From: Bradyrhizobium sp. SZCCT0148
Lineage (GTDB): Bacteria > Pseudomonadota > Alphaproteobacteria > Rhizobiales > Xanthobacteraceae
NCBI RefSeq assembly: GCF_018129985.1
Contig: NZ_JAFCKT010000003.1
Coordinates: 572,626-636,625, forward strand
DNA: 64,000 nt
Direction: 5' to 3'
Below the pieces are notes generated by a model. It saw only the letters and a list, made by a program, of their open reading frames with translations. It searched no databases and was not told the DNA's origin. A program made the translations under genes and the position numbers. Shown piece after piece: positions 53,742 to 63,916 of the stretch (positions within the stretch are counted from its first letter, which is position 1; every line of letters begins with the position of its first letter).

Positions 53742-53895
53742 GGTCTAAATCCTTCAACGCGCGAGCGAATCACCCGCGACTTGCTGAATTTCCCAGTTTC
53801 AACCGGCAATATTGCGGCGGCTAGCGCCCTGAAAATGGCGGGATTGCGGCAGATGTTACCTTTGTACCCGCTATTCCCAAGGGCGCGTGCTGCGT

Positions 53896-54546
53896 TCAGG
53901 CGCCGGCGGCAATGCTGGCGGGGTCGCTGACGTCGGCCGGCCGCCAGTCCATCGGTACGAAGCCCGGCGCAGCCTCCACCCGCCTCAGCCAGTCGCGGAT
54001 CGCCGGGAAGGCCTGGAGGTCGAAGTCGCAGCGGTCGGCGAGGTGGGTGTAGCCGTACAGCGCGATGTCGGCGACGGTCAGTTGCCGCGCGGCGAAATAG
54101 GCGTTGGTCTTGAGGTGGTTCTCCATCACCTGGAGCGCGCCGTAACCGCGCTCCATCCAGTCCTCCAGCGAATGGGTCTGCAGGTCGCGGCCCCCCTTGA
54201 CCAGCGACAGCCAGAAATAGGCTGCGCCGATATTCGGCTCGAGTGCGTGCTGCTCGAAGAACATCCATTGCAGCGCCTCGGCGCGGTCGATGCGGTTCTC
54301 CGGTGCGAGCGGCGTACCGACGGCGACGTACCAGAGGATCGCATTGGACTCGGCGAGAAAGCGGTCGTCGCCGACTTCGAGCAGTGGCACCTGTCCCGAC
54401 GGGTTCTTGGTCAGAAAGTCCGGCGTGCGGCTCTCGCCGCGCAGAATGTCCACCTCGATCGCTTCGTAGGGCACGTTCAAGAGCGCCAGCGCAAGGCGGA
54501 CCTTGTAGCTGTTGCCCGAGCGCTGCATCGAATAGAGCTTGTACAT
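53896..54546 (-). CDS. Glutathione S-transferase
   Basis: The 216-residue product (MYKLYSMQRSGNSYKVRLAL) has the GST N-terminal thioredoxin fold with Ser11 in SGNSYKVR (catalytic Ser type), KNPSGQVPLLEVGDDRFLAE and SNAILWYVA for glutathione binding, then the all-helical domain (LTVADIALYGYTHLADRCDF). It is a single gene. Confidence 0.92.
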   Translation of the reverse strand: MYKLYSMQRSGNSYKVRLALALLNVPYEAIEVDILRGESRTPDFLTKNPSGQVPLLEVGDDRFLAESNAILWYVAVGTPLAPENRIDRAEALQWMFFEQHALEPNIGAAYFWLSLVKGGRDLQTHSLEDWMERGYGALQVMENHLKTNAYFAARQLTVADIALYGYTHLADRCDFDLQAFPAIRDWLRRVEAAPGFVPMDWRPADVSDPASIAAGA

Positions 54547-56278
<1,732 letters not shown>

Positions 56279-56301
56279 GCGCGCAGCAACGATCGGACGT
56301 G

Positions 56302-56335
56302 AAAGGGCTCGCGCGTCGCGGGCCCTTTTTCTTTC
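56302..56335 (+). terminator. Intrinsic terminator of the aminotransferase gene
   Basis: AAAGGGCTCGCG and CGCGGGCCCTTT form a 12-bp stem (one G-T pair) with a CGT loop, followed by TTCTTTC. It starts 24 bases after the stop. Confidence 0.88.
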
Positions 56336-56432
56336 ACGCTTGCGCGATCTGGCGCCACCCGAACGGTTGTGGCATAGACCATCGCGCGGCGTCTGCCGCG
56401 CCCTCCATGCCCATCATTGCCGGAGATATGTC

Positions 56433-56912
56433 ATGCGCCGTTCGTTCATCTTCGCCGGGCTCGCCGCCGCCAGCCTCGTTGTCTCCAGCGTGGGCGGCAA
56501 TGCGCAGCAGCGGACGGCGCGGGTCGGCGTGCTCGAATGCCGCGGCGGCGCCAGCGTCGGCTTCATCGTGGGATCGGTGACCCATCTCGGCTGCGTGCTG
56601 CGCGCCGACGGCCTGCCCGATGATCGTTACGTCGCGACGATCCGCAAGGTCGGTCTCGACATCGGCATCACCCAGGAGACGGCTCTGGCATGGGGCGTGT
56701 TCGCACCCGTCGACCGGCTCGGCCCCGGCGACCTCGCCGGCAATTATGCGGGTGCGCAGGGCAGCGCCTCGCTCGGCGTCGGCGGTGGCGGCAACGTGCT
56801 GGTCGGCGGCTCCAACAATTCGATCTCGCTCCAGCCGCTCAGCCTGCAGGGCCAGGTCGGCATCAACGTCGCCGCCGGTCTGGAGAGCCTGGAACTTCGC
56901 CCGGGCCGTTGA
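56433..56912 (+). CDS. DUF992 exported protein
   Basis: The 159-residue product (MRRSFIFAGLAAASLVVSSV) has a signal peptide and the DUF992 pattern RVGVLECRGGASVGFIVGSV, TRLGC-like THLGCVLRADG, GLDIGITQETALAWGVFAPV and a Gly-rich C-terminal segment (GGGGNVLVGGSNNSISLQPL). The family is alphaproteobacterial with no set function; it is likely a periplasmic beta-rich protein. Confidence 0.9.
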   Translation: MRRSFIFAGLAAASLVVSSVGGNAQQRTARVGVLECRGGASVGFIVGSVTHLGCVLRADGLPDDRYVATIRKVGLDIGITQETALAWGVFAPVDRLGPGDLAGNYAGAQGSASLGVGGGGNVLVGGSNNSISLQPLSLQGQVGINVAAGLESLELRPGR

Positions 56913-57111
56913 GGATTTGCGAGCCAGGCTCTTTTCCATCTCTCCGGGGGAGAGGTGGAACACCAGACCTGCGATCACGGCATTATAAGACCTGATCCGA
57001 TCGACGACGCACCGCAGCGATTTTTGACGCTTGCCAAATCTCGGGGACGGGCAGAGCATCTGCGCTTGCCGACCCAATCATGGGCCGAGCTCCACACCAA
57101 GGAGGCGGCGA

Positions 57112-59160
57112 ATGGGACAAGACGTCAGAAGTCCCCGAGGTCCACGGTGCATCGCGCTGGTGGGCCCTTTCCAAAGCGGTAAAACCACACTTCTCGAAGC
57201 AATCCTGGCGCGAACGGGCGCGATCCCGCGCGCCGGCAGCGTCGATGCCGGAACCTCAGTTGGCGACGCCACGCCCGAGGCCCGTCATCACAAGATGAGC
57301 GTCGGCCTGACTGCCGCCACCACGAGTTTCATGGGCGACAGCTATACCTTTCTCGATTGTCCCGGCTCCGTCGAGTTTGCCCACGATATGCGTGCCGCGC
57401 TGCCTGCGGTCGATGCCGCGATCGTCGTCTGCGAGGCCGACGAAAAGAAGCTGCCGCAGCTCCAGATCATCCTGCGCGAACTCGAAGAGCTGAAGATCCC
57501 GCGTTTCCTGTTCCTCAACAAGATCGATCGCGCCAACAAACGCATCCGCGAAACGCTCGCGACATTACAGCCGGCCTCGCGCGTGCCGCTGGTGCTGCGC
57601 CAGATCCCGATCTGGAAGGACGAGTTGATCGAGGGCTTCGTCGATCTCGCGCTGGAGCGCGCCTTCATTTATCGCGAGCACAAGGCCTCCGAGGTGGTCG
57701 CGCTCGAAGGCGGCGATCTCGATCGCGAGAAGGAAGCCCGCTTCTCGATGCTGGAGAAGCTCGCCGATCACGACGACGCACTGATGGAGCAGTTGCTCGA
57801 AGACATCCAGCCACCGCGTGATGCCGTGTTCGACGATCTCGCCCGTGAATTGCGCGAAGGGCTGATCTGCCCCGTGTTGCTGGGCGCTGCCGCGCGCGAG
57901 AACGGTGTGCTGCGTTTGATGAAGGCGCTGCGTCACGAGGCGCCGGGCATAGCGCAGACCGCAAAACGCCTCGGCGTTGCCGAGACCAGGGACGCGCTCG
58001 GCTTCGTGTTCAAGACGCTGCATTCGCAGCATGGCGGCAAACTGTCGTTGACGCGGCTGCTCGCCGGGCATCTCGAGGACGGCGCCACGCTGCAATCCGC
58101 TTCCGGAGGAGCGGGCCGCGTCTCCGGCATCCTTGCCGTCAGCGGCGCCTACGACACCAAGCGTGCCGCGGCCGAAGCCGGCGATACGGTGGCGCTCGCC
58201 AAGCTCGATTCGATCAAGACCGGCGACACGGTCTCGAGCGGCAAGACCCCGCCTGCGGCGCTCGCGGTTGCGGAGCCGACGCCGCCGGTGCTCGCGATCT
58301 CGGTTGCGGCCACCGATCGCAAGGACGACGTCAAGCTCGGCCAGGCGCTGACGCGGCTGCACGAGGAGGATCCCTCGCTCGTCATCGTGATGAACGCCCA
58401 GACCCACGACACCGTGCTGTGGGGGCAGGGCGAAATGCATCTGCGTGTCGCCGGCGAGCGGCTGCGCGACCGCTTCGGCGTCAAGATCACGTCGCATCCA
58501 CCCGCCATCGGCTATCAGGAGACCATCCGCAAGCCGATCGTCCAGCGCGGCCGCCACAAGAAGCAGTCCGGCGGTCACGGCCAGTTCGGCGACGTCGTGC
58601 TCGACATCAGGCCGTTGCCGCGCGGCGAGGGCTTCAAGTTCGCCGAGAAGGTCGTTGGTGGCGCCGTGCCGCGCAACTATATCGGCGCGGTGGAGGAAGG
58701 CGTCGTCGACGGATTGACGCGAGGTCCGCTCGGTTTCCCCGTCACCGATCTGCAGGTGACGCTGACCGACGGCTCCTATCACAGCGTCGACTCTTCCGAT
58801 CTCGCCTTCCGCACGGCGGCGCGGATCGGACTGAACGAAGGCCTGCCGCAGTGCCAGTCGGTGCTGCTGGAGCCGATCCACGTGGTCGAGATCGTCTGTC
58901 CGACCGAGGCCACCGCCAAGATCAACGCGATCCTGTCGGCGCGGCGCGGCCAGATCCTCGGCTTCGACACGCGTGACGGTTGGGAGGGCTGGGACTGCGT
59001 CCGCGCCATGATGCCGGAAGCCGAGATCGGCGAGCTGATCGTGGAGCTGCGTTCGGCCACCGCCGGCGCCGGCAGCTTCACGCGCACGTTCGACCACATG
59101 GCCGAAGTCACCGGCCGCGCCGCCGACCAGATCATCGCCGCGCATCAGCACGCGGCGTGA
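57112..59160 (+). CDS. EF-G-like translation GTPase paralogue (FusA2 type)
   Basis: The 682-residue protein (MGQDVRSPRGPRCIALVGPF) has EF-G domain order: P-loop GPFQSGKTT (18-26), DCPGSVEF (82-89) and NKID (136-139), domain II (LGFVFKTLHSQHGGKLSLTR), the EF-G-like domain IV start (PAIGYQETIRKPIVQRGRHK) and a C-terminal domain V. The G3 motif is DCPGS instead of DTPGH, so the catalytic His is lost, and no canonical switch I RGITI is seen. AAGGAGG precedes the start. It is not the housekeeping EF-G and is not in a str operon. Confidence 0.9.
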   Translation: MGQDVRSPRGPRCIALVGPFQSGKTTLLEAILARTGAIPRAGSVDAGTSVGDATPEARHHKMSVGLTAATTSFMGDSYTFLDCPGSVEFAHDMRAALPAVDAAIVVCEADEKKLPQLQIILRELEELKIPRFLFLNKIDRANKRIRETLATLQPASRVPLVLRQIPIWKDELIEGFVDLALERAFIYREHKASEVVALEGGDLDREKEARFSMLEKLADHDDALMEQLLEDIQPPRDAVFDDLARELREGLICPVLLGAAARENGVLRLMKALRHEAPGIAQTAKRLGVAETRDALGFVFKTLHSQHGGKLSLTRLLAGHLEDGATLQSASGGAGRVSGILAVSGAYDTKRAAAEAGDTVALAKLDSIKTGDTVSSGKTPPAALAVAEPTPPVLAISVAATDRKDDVKLGQALTRLHEEDPSLVIVMNAQTHDTVLWGQGEMHLRVAGERLRDRFGVKITSHPPAIGYQETIRKPIVQRGRHKKQSGGHGQFGDVVLDIRPLPRGEGFKFAEKVVGGAVPRNYIGAVEEGVVDGLTRGPLGFPVTDLQVTLTDGSYHSVDSSDLAFRTAARIGLNEGLPQCQSVLLEPIHVVEIVCPTEATAKINAILSARRGQILGFDTRDGWEGWDCVRAMMPEAEIGELIVELRSATAGAGSFTRTFDHMAEVTGRAADQIIAAHQHAA

Positions 59161-59177
59161 GGTATTAGGGACGCAAT

Positions 59178-59223
59178 CTCTCTCCCACCCTCGCCCCCTT
59201 ATGCGGGGAGAGGGTGGGGCGGA
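59178..59223. repeat. Short palindrome (CTCTCCCACCCTCGCCCCC type)
   Basis: CTCTCCCACCCTCGCCCCC on the left pairs with GGGGAGAGGGTGGGG on the right (imperfect). It follows the EF-G-like gene. No coding is visible. Confidence 0.6.
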
Positions 59224-59270
59224 GGCTGTTTCCGCCTGTCGGATTTTTTGGTCGATCCGGCCCATCAACC

Positions 59271-59328
59271 CGTCATTGCGAGCGCAGCGAAGCAATCCAG
59301 AGAATCTCCGCAGTGGGATTCTGGATTG
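59271..59328. repeat. Truncated copy of the GCGAGCGAAGCAATCCAGA inverted repeat
   Basis: A left arm CGTCATTGCGAGCGCAGCGA and AGCAATCCAGA is complete, but the right arm stops after TTCTGGATTG where its partner would continue CTTCGCTGCGCTCGC. The sequence right of the break (59329 onwards) is unrelated and AT-richer. Confidence 0.75.
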
Positions 59329-59354
59329 AAGGAGGGCTTGCATTCGCTTCCCTG

Positions 59355-59400
59355 TGATGTATTTTACATCATTGTACACGTTCTAGATATCAATTATAAG
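59355..59400 (+). promoter_or_regulatory. Candidate promoter and operator of the XRE gene
   Basis: TGATGTA-TTT-TACATCA (59355-59371) is a perfect 7-bp inverted repeat with a three-base gap. TTTACA at 59363-59368 and TAGATA at 59384-59389 would suit -35 and -10 boxes, 15 bases apart. The palindrome overlaps the -35, so binding by the XRE product could autoregulate. Confidence 0.55.
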
Positions 59401-59420
59401 CGTTAATCCGTGAGGCTAAG

Positions 59421-59693
59421 GTGATCACGTCGTTCCAGATGCGGGCGGCCCGCGCGCTGCTGGGCATTGACCAGAAAACCCTGGCCGAGCTTGCCGGTGT
59501 TTCGTTGCCGACCATCCAGCGGATGGAGGCTTCGACCGGCAATGTGCGTGGCGTGGTCGAGACCCTGATCAAGGTGGTCGATGCGTTCGAGCGGGCCGGC
59601 GTCGAACTGATCGGCGAGCAGGCGCGCAGTGAAAGCGGCGGCCGCGGCGTTCGGCTGAAAGAGCCGGGGCCACCGCGTCGGGTGGGAGCGTGA
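59421..59693 (+). CDS. XRE-family helix-turn-helix protein
   Basis: The 90-residue product starts at a GTG (MITSFQMRAARALLGIDQKT) with AAGG just upstream. The helix-turn-helix is LAELAGVSLPTIQRMEASTG. The C-terminal part is short and basic. It lies 109 bases upstream of the SulP transporter and is its likely regulator. Confidence 0.88.
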   Translation: MITSFQMRAARALLGIDQKTLAELAGVSLPTIQRMEASTGNVRGVVETLIKVVDAFERAGVELIGEQARSESGGRGVRLKEPGPPRRVGA

Positions 59694-59802
59694 TCCCGCG
59701 ATGATCATGCTCTCAAGCAGTTTGAAATAACGCACCGTCGCGCCGAAGCACGCGGCCGCACGATGCATCGGAGCGTTGTGGGCAGCGGAGCACTTTGCTA
59801 AA

Positions 59803-61545
59803 ATGAGCATCACGGGCGAACACGCAGGCAAGCTGCACCAGCTTCGTCAACCGAGCTTCACCGAACTCTATTTGCCAAAGCTCGTCACCGTCTGGCGTGA
59901 AGGCTACGGCATCGCGGACTTCCGCGCCGACGTCTTCGCGGGCCTGACGGTTGCGATCGTGGCGTTACCGCTGTCGATGGCGATCGCGATCGCCTCGGGC
60001 GTGACGCCGGATCGCGGCCTTTACACCGCAGTCGTCGGCGGTTTCATCGCTTCGCTGCTCGGTGGCAGCCGCTTCCAGATCGGCGGACCCGCTGGCGCGT
60101 TCATCGTCCTGGTCGCAGCGACCGCGGAGCGCCACGGTGTCGACGGCGTCATCCTCGCCACCCTGATGGCGGGCCTGTTCCTGATCGCCGCGGGCCTGCT
60201 GCGCATCGGCACCTACATCAAGTTCATTCCCTATCCGGTGACGGTCGGCTTCACCGCCGGCATCGCCGTGATCATCTTCGCAAGCCAGCTCCGCGATCTC
60301 TCGGGGATCACGCTTGCGGGGAAAGAGCCCAGCGAGTTCGTTCCAAAGTTGGTCGCGCTCGCCGGCGGCCTCAACACCATCAATCCATCCGCCATCGCGG
60401 TCGCTATCGTCAGCATCGCCATCATCGCGGCCCTGCGGATCTGGCGGCCGTCCTGGCCCGGCATCCTGATCGCGGTCGTGCTCGCCGCCGTTGCCTGTGC
60501 CGTGCTGTCGTTGCCGGTGGAAACCATCGGCTCGCGCTTCGGCGGCATACCGCGCGAATTGCCCTCGCCGGCGCTGCCAGCCTTCTCGGTTGCGAAAGCG
60601 ACCGCCGTGCTGCCGGATGCGATCTCGTTCGCACTGCTGGCCGCGATCGAATCGCTGTTGTCGGCGGTGGTGGCCGACGGCATGACCGGGCGCCGTCACC
60701 GCTCCAATTGCGAGCTGGTGGCGCAAGGCGCCGCCAATATCGGCTCGGCGCTGTTCGGCGGCATCTGCGTCACCGGCCTGATCGCGCGCACTGCCACCAA
60801 CATCCGCGCCGGCGCGCGCGGGCCGCTGGCAGGCATGCTGCACGCCGTGTTCCTGTTGCTGTTCATGCTGATCGCGGCGCCGCTGGCAAGCTACATTCCG
60901 CTGGCCGCGCTCGCCTCGGTGCTGGTCGTGGTGGCCTGGACCATGGCGGAGAAGCAGGAATTCGCCACGCTGCTGCGTTCGTCATGGGGCGATGCCGTCG
61001 TGCTGCTCGCGACTTTCCTGCTGACGGTCTTCCGCGATCTGACCGAAGGCATCCTGGTCGGCTTCGCGCTCGGCGCGGTGCTGTTCATCCATCGCATGGC
61101 GGAGATGACGGGTATCGAGGAACGCTCGCCACTGGTCGCCGGCGATCGTCCCGACGACGGCAATGGCGATCGCGTTCGCTACGATCCCGCGCTCGCGGTC
61201 GATCGCGACGTGCTGGTCTATCGCATCACCGGCGCGTTCTTCTTCGGCGCGGCCTCCGCGATCGGCAGCGTGCTCGACGAGGTCGCCGACAAGCGCAAGG
61301 CCTTCGTGGTCGATTTCGCCGCGGTGCCGTTCCTGGATTCGACGGCCGCAAACGTGCTCGGCCGCGTCGCCGCCAAGGCCCACCGTCAGGGCATCCGGCT
61401 GTTCATCACGGGGGCCTCGCCCACGGTCCGCCGCGCGCTACTCACCCATGGCGTGACGCCGCCGCGGGCGCGCTATCGCCAGAGCCTCGAGCGCGCCATA
61501 GCCGACATCAAGGGCGGCGCCGGCGAGGAGCCTGCCGCGGGCTGA
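59803..61545 (+). CDS. SulP family anion transporter with STAS domain
   Basis: The 580-residue product (MSITGEHAGKLHQLRQPSFT) has ten or more membrane segments, the SulP signature region (DVFAGLTVAIVALPLSMAIA, GGSRFQIGGPAGAFIVLVAA) and ADGMTGRRHRSNCELVAQGA. A cytoplasmic STAS domain is at the C-terminus (VDFAAVPFLDSTAANVLGRV). SulP carriers take up sulfate, bicarbonate or other anions; this is not specified. The start is at the ATG following the XRE gene spacer. Confidence 0.93.
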   Translation: MSITGEHAGKLHQLRQPSFTELYLPKLVTVWREGYGIADFRADVFAGLTVAIVALPLSMAIAIASGVTPDRGLYTAVVGGFIASLLGGSRFQIGGPAGAFIVLVAATAERHGVDGVILATLMAGLFLIAAGLLRIGTYIKFIPYPVTVGFTAGIAVIIFASQLRDLSGITLAGKEPSEFVPKLVALAGGLNTINPSAIAVAIVSIAIIAALRIWRPSWPGILIAVVLAAVACAVLSLPVETIGSRFGGIPRELPSPALPAFSVAKATAVLPDAISFALLAAIESLLSAVVADGMTGRRHRSNCELVAQGAANIGSALFGGICVTGLIARTATNIRAGARGPLAGMLHAVFLLLFMLIAAPLASYIPLAALASVLVVVAWTMAEKQEFATLLRSSWGDAVVLLATFLLTVFRDLTEGILVGFALGAVLFIHRMAEMTGIEERSPLVAGDRPDDGNGDRVRYDPALAVDRDVLVYRITGAFFFGAASAIGSVLDEVADKRKAFVVDFAAVPFLDSTAANVLGRVAAKAHRQGIRLFITGASPTVRRALLTHGVTPPRARYRQSLERAIADIKGGAGEEPAAG

Positions 61546-61611
61546 CGGGCGCGCTTGACAGAGCGGGCGCGACACGAAATGGATCGCCTCGGATACGACC
61601 CCGAGGAAACG

Positions 61612-62451
61612 ATGACCGCGCCCAAAGCTCCTGCAGCCTGCCTGATCGGATGGCCGGCCGCGCATTCGCGCTCGCCGCTGATCCATCATTACTGGCTGCG
61701 CACGTTGGGCATCGAGGGCGGCTACGTCATCGAGGCGGTGCCGCCCGAGGATTTGCGCGACTTCGTGCTGCGGCTGTCGCTGCGCGGCTTCGTCGGCGCC
61801 AACGTCACCATCCCGCACAAGGAAGGCGTGCTGGCGCTGTCGACGCCAGACGCGCGCGCCACGGCCGTCGGCGCGGCCAATACGCTGTGGTTTGCCGAAG
61901 GCGAACTGCGCTCGACCAATACCGACGTCGAAGGTTTCATCGGCAATCTCGACGCCAGCGCTCCCGGCTGGGACGCGGCCGAGGAGGCGCTGGTGCTCGG
62001 CGCCGGCGGCTCCTCGCGGGCGGTCGTGTTCGGCCTGCTCGAGCGCGGGATCAAGCGCATCCATCTCGCCAATCGCACCATCGCGCGGGCCGAGACGCTG
62101 GCAGGACAGTTTGGGCCGAACGTGCGTCCCGTGATGTGGGACGGAATCGACGACGTGCTGCCGCGCGCAAAACTTCTCGTGAATACGACCTCGCTCGGCA
62201 TGCACGGCCAGCCCGCACTCGATGTCGATGTCGCGCGCCTGCCGCAGGCGGCGGTGGTGGCTGACCTCGTCTATGTGCCGCTGGTGACGCCGCTGCTCGC
62301 CGCCGCCAATGCGCGTGGCCTAAAGACCGCCGACGGGCTCGGCATGCTGCTGCATCAGGCGGTACGTGGCTTCGAGCTGTGGTTCGGCCGGCGACCGGAG
62401 GTCACCGCCGAATTGCGCGCATTGGTCGAGGCCGATCTCACAAAGACTTGA
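61612..62451 (+). CDS. aroE: Shikimate dehydrogenase
   Basis: The 279-residue enzyme (MTAPKAPAACLIGWPAAHSR) reduces 3-dehydroshikimate in aromatic amino acid synthesis. SRSPLIHHYW, the catalytic Lys of GANVTIPHKEGVL, TNTDVEGFIGNL, and the NADP loop LGAGGSSRAVVFGLLERGI are visible, with VNTTSLGMHGQ. An earlier ATG (61585) is not supported. It lies 66 bases after the SulP stop. Confidence 0.93.
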   Translation: MTAPKAPAACLIGWPAAHSRSPLIHHYWLRTLGIEGGYVIEAVPPEDLRDFVLRLSLRGFVGANVTIPHKEGVLALSTPDARATAVGAANTLWFAEGELRSTNTDVEGFIGNLDASAPGWDAAEEALVLGAGGSSRAVVFGLLERGIKRIHLANRTIARAETLAGQFGPNVRPVMWDGIDDVLPRAKLLVNTTSLGMHGQPALDVDVARLPQAAVVADLVYVPLVTPLLAAANARGLKTADGLGMLLHQAVRGFELWFGRRPEVTAELRALVEADLTKT

Positions 62452-62517
62452 GAGGGATGCGGCGAATAGCACGACCATCTGCGGAGTTATACCGTCGTGG
62501 GACAATCGGAGACCGTC

Positions 62518-63144
62518 ATGGCCGCTCAACGCGCAACTTTCACACGTCCACTGATCGCCGTCGCGATGGTGGCCGTCTCGACTTATTGCGCCCTTGCCCA
62601 AAGGGCGCCGGTGCCGACGCGGGTGCGCGGCACCATCGAAGCCGTCAACGGCGACACCATGCAGGTCAAGTCGCGCAGCGGCGAGGACGTCAAGCTGCGC
62701 ATCGCGCCTGACGTGAACGTGTCAGGCATTACCAGGATTTCACTCGCCGACATCAAGCCAGGTTCGTTCATCGGTGCGACCACGGTGCCCGGACCGGACG
62801 GCGGCCAGAATGCCGTCGAGGTGCACGTCTTTCCGGAGAGCATGCGCGGCACCGGCGAGGGCTCGCGGCCCTGGGACCTCAAGCCCAACTCCAGCATGAC
62901 CAATGCGACGGTGGCGGAAAGCGTCGTCGGCAATGACGGCCATACGCTGCTCGTCAAGTACAAGGACGGCGAGAAGAAAGTCTTCGTCGCCGACAACACG
63001 CCGGTGGTGACCTTCGTGCCGAGCGACAAATCCGAGCTGAAGGCCGGCGCCAAGGTGATCGCCTTCATGAAGCAGTTGCCGGACGGCTCGTTCGAGACCA
63101 ATCGCGTCAGCGTCGGCCGCGACGACCTCGTACCGCCGATGTGA
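62518..63144 (+). CDS. Exported protein, tandem paralogue 1
   Basis: The 208-residue product starts MAAQRATFTRPLIAVAMVAV, a signal peptide, after GGAG. The mature protein reads RVRGTIEAVNGDTMQVKSRS, GSFIGATTVPGPDGGQNAVE, PWDLKPNSSMTNATVAESVV, KYKDGEKKVFVADNTPVVTF and VSVGRDDLVPPM. Repeated beta-rich units suggest an OB-like fold. Function unknown. A close paralogue follows. Confidence 0.8.
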   Translation: MAAQRATFTRPLIAVAMVAVSTYCALAQRAPVPTRVRGTIEAVNGDTMQVKSRSGEDVKLRIAPDVNVSGITRISLADIKPGSFIGATTVPGPDGGQNAVEVHVFPESMRGTGEGSRPWDLKPNSSMTNATVAESVVGNDGHTLLVKYKDGEKKVFVADNTPVVTFVPSDKSELKAGAKVIAFMKQLPDGSFETNRVSVGRDDLVPPM

Positions 63145-63220
63145 TCGCTACGGCCTGGAATAGCGGTGGTTGGGCGGGGTTGCCATGTTTGACCGCCGCC
63201 ACGCCCTGAAGGGAACTTTC

Positions 63221-63847
63221 ATGCTGAAGTCGAATAATCCTGTGTCACGTCTTGCCGTGGCGGCATTCGCCGCGTGCATTCTCGCGTCGTCTGCGTTCGC
63301 GCAGCAGGCGCCGACGGTCCGCATCCGCGGCACTATCGAGAGCGTTGACGGCAACACGCTGGCCATCAAGACCCGCGAAGGCACCGACGTGAAGGTGCGC
63401 ATGACCGACAACGTCGCCGTCTTTGCCGTGGTGAAGACCTCGCTGTCCGAGATCAAGGATGGCTCCTACATCGGCGTTACCGGCATGCCCGAGCCCGACG
63501 GCACCCAGAAGGCGATCGCGGTCCACATTTTCCCGGAGAACCAGCGCGGCGCCGCCGAGGGCTTCCGTCCCTGGGACGCGCGTGCCAATTCGACCATGAC
63601 CAATGCCACCGTGGCGCAAACGGTGAAGGGCACCGACGGCCAGAACATCACGGTCAAATACAAGGACGGCGAGAAGAAAGTCGTCGTGCCGCCGGACACG
63701 CCGATCGTCACCTTTATCGCCACCGACAAGTCGGACGTGAAGCCGGGCGCCAAGCTGATCATCTTCGGCGCGGCGAAGAAGGATGATGGAACGCTGGAAG
63801 CGAACCGCATCAATGTCGGCCGCGATGGAATTACGCCGCCGATGTGA
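63221..63847 (+). CDS. Exported protein, tandem paralogue 2
   Basis: The 208-residue product (MLKSNNPVSRLAVAAFAACI, signal peptide to FAQQ; AAGGGA lies six bases upstream) parallels the preceding one: RIRGTIESVDGNTLAIKTRE, GSYIGVTGMPEPDGTQKAIA, PWDARANSTMTNATVAQTVK, KYKDGEKKVVVPPDTPIVTF and INVGRDGITPPM. The nearly equal length and matching ends show a tandem duplication. A start 12 codons upstream (63185) is possible. Confidence 0.8.
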   Translation: MLKSNNPVSRLAVAAFAACILASSAFAQQAPTVRIRGTIESVDGNTLAIKTREGTDVKVRMTDNVAVFAVVKTSLSEIKDGSYIGVTGMPEPDGTQKAIAVHIFPENQRGAAEGFRPWDARANSTMTNATVAQTVKGTDGQNITVKYKDGEKKVVVPPDTPIVTFIATDKSDVKPGAKLIIFGAAKKDDGTLEANRINVGRDGITPPM

Positions 63848-63916
63848 GGTGGTGTGAGTTGTAAGACGCAACGACCGTCGCAGATTCCGCTGTCATCCCC
63901 GATCGGCTCCGCTCTA

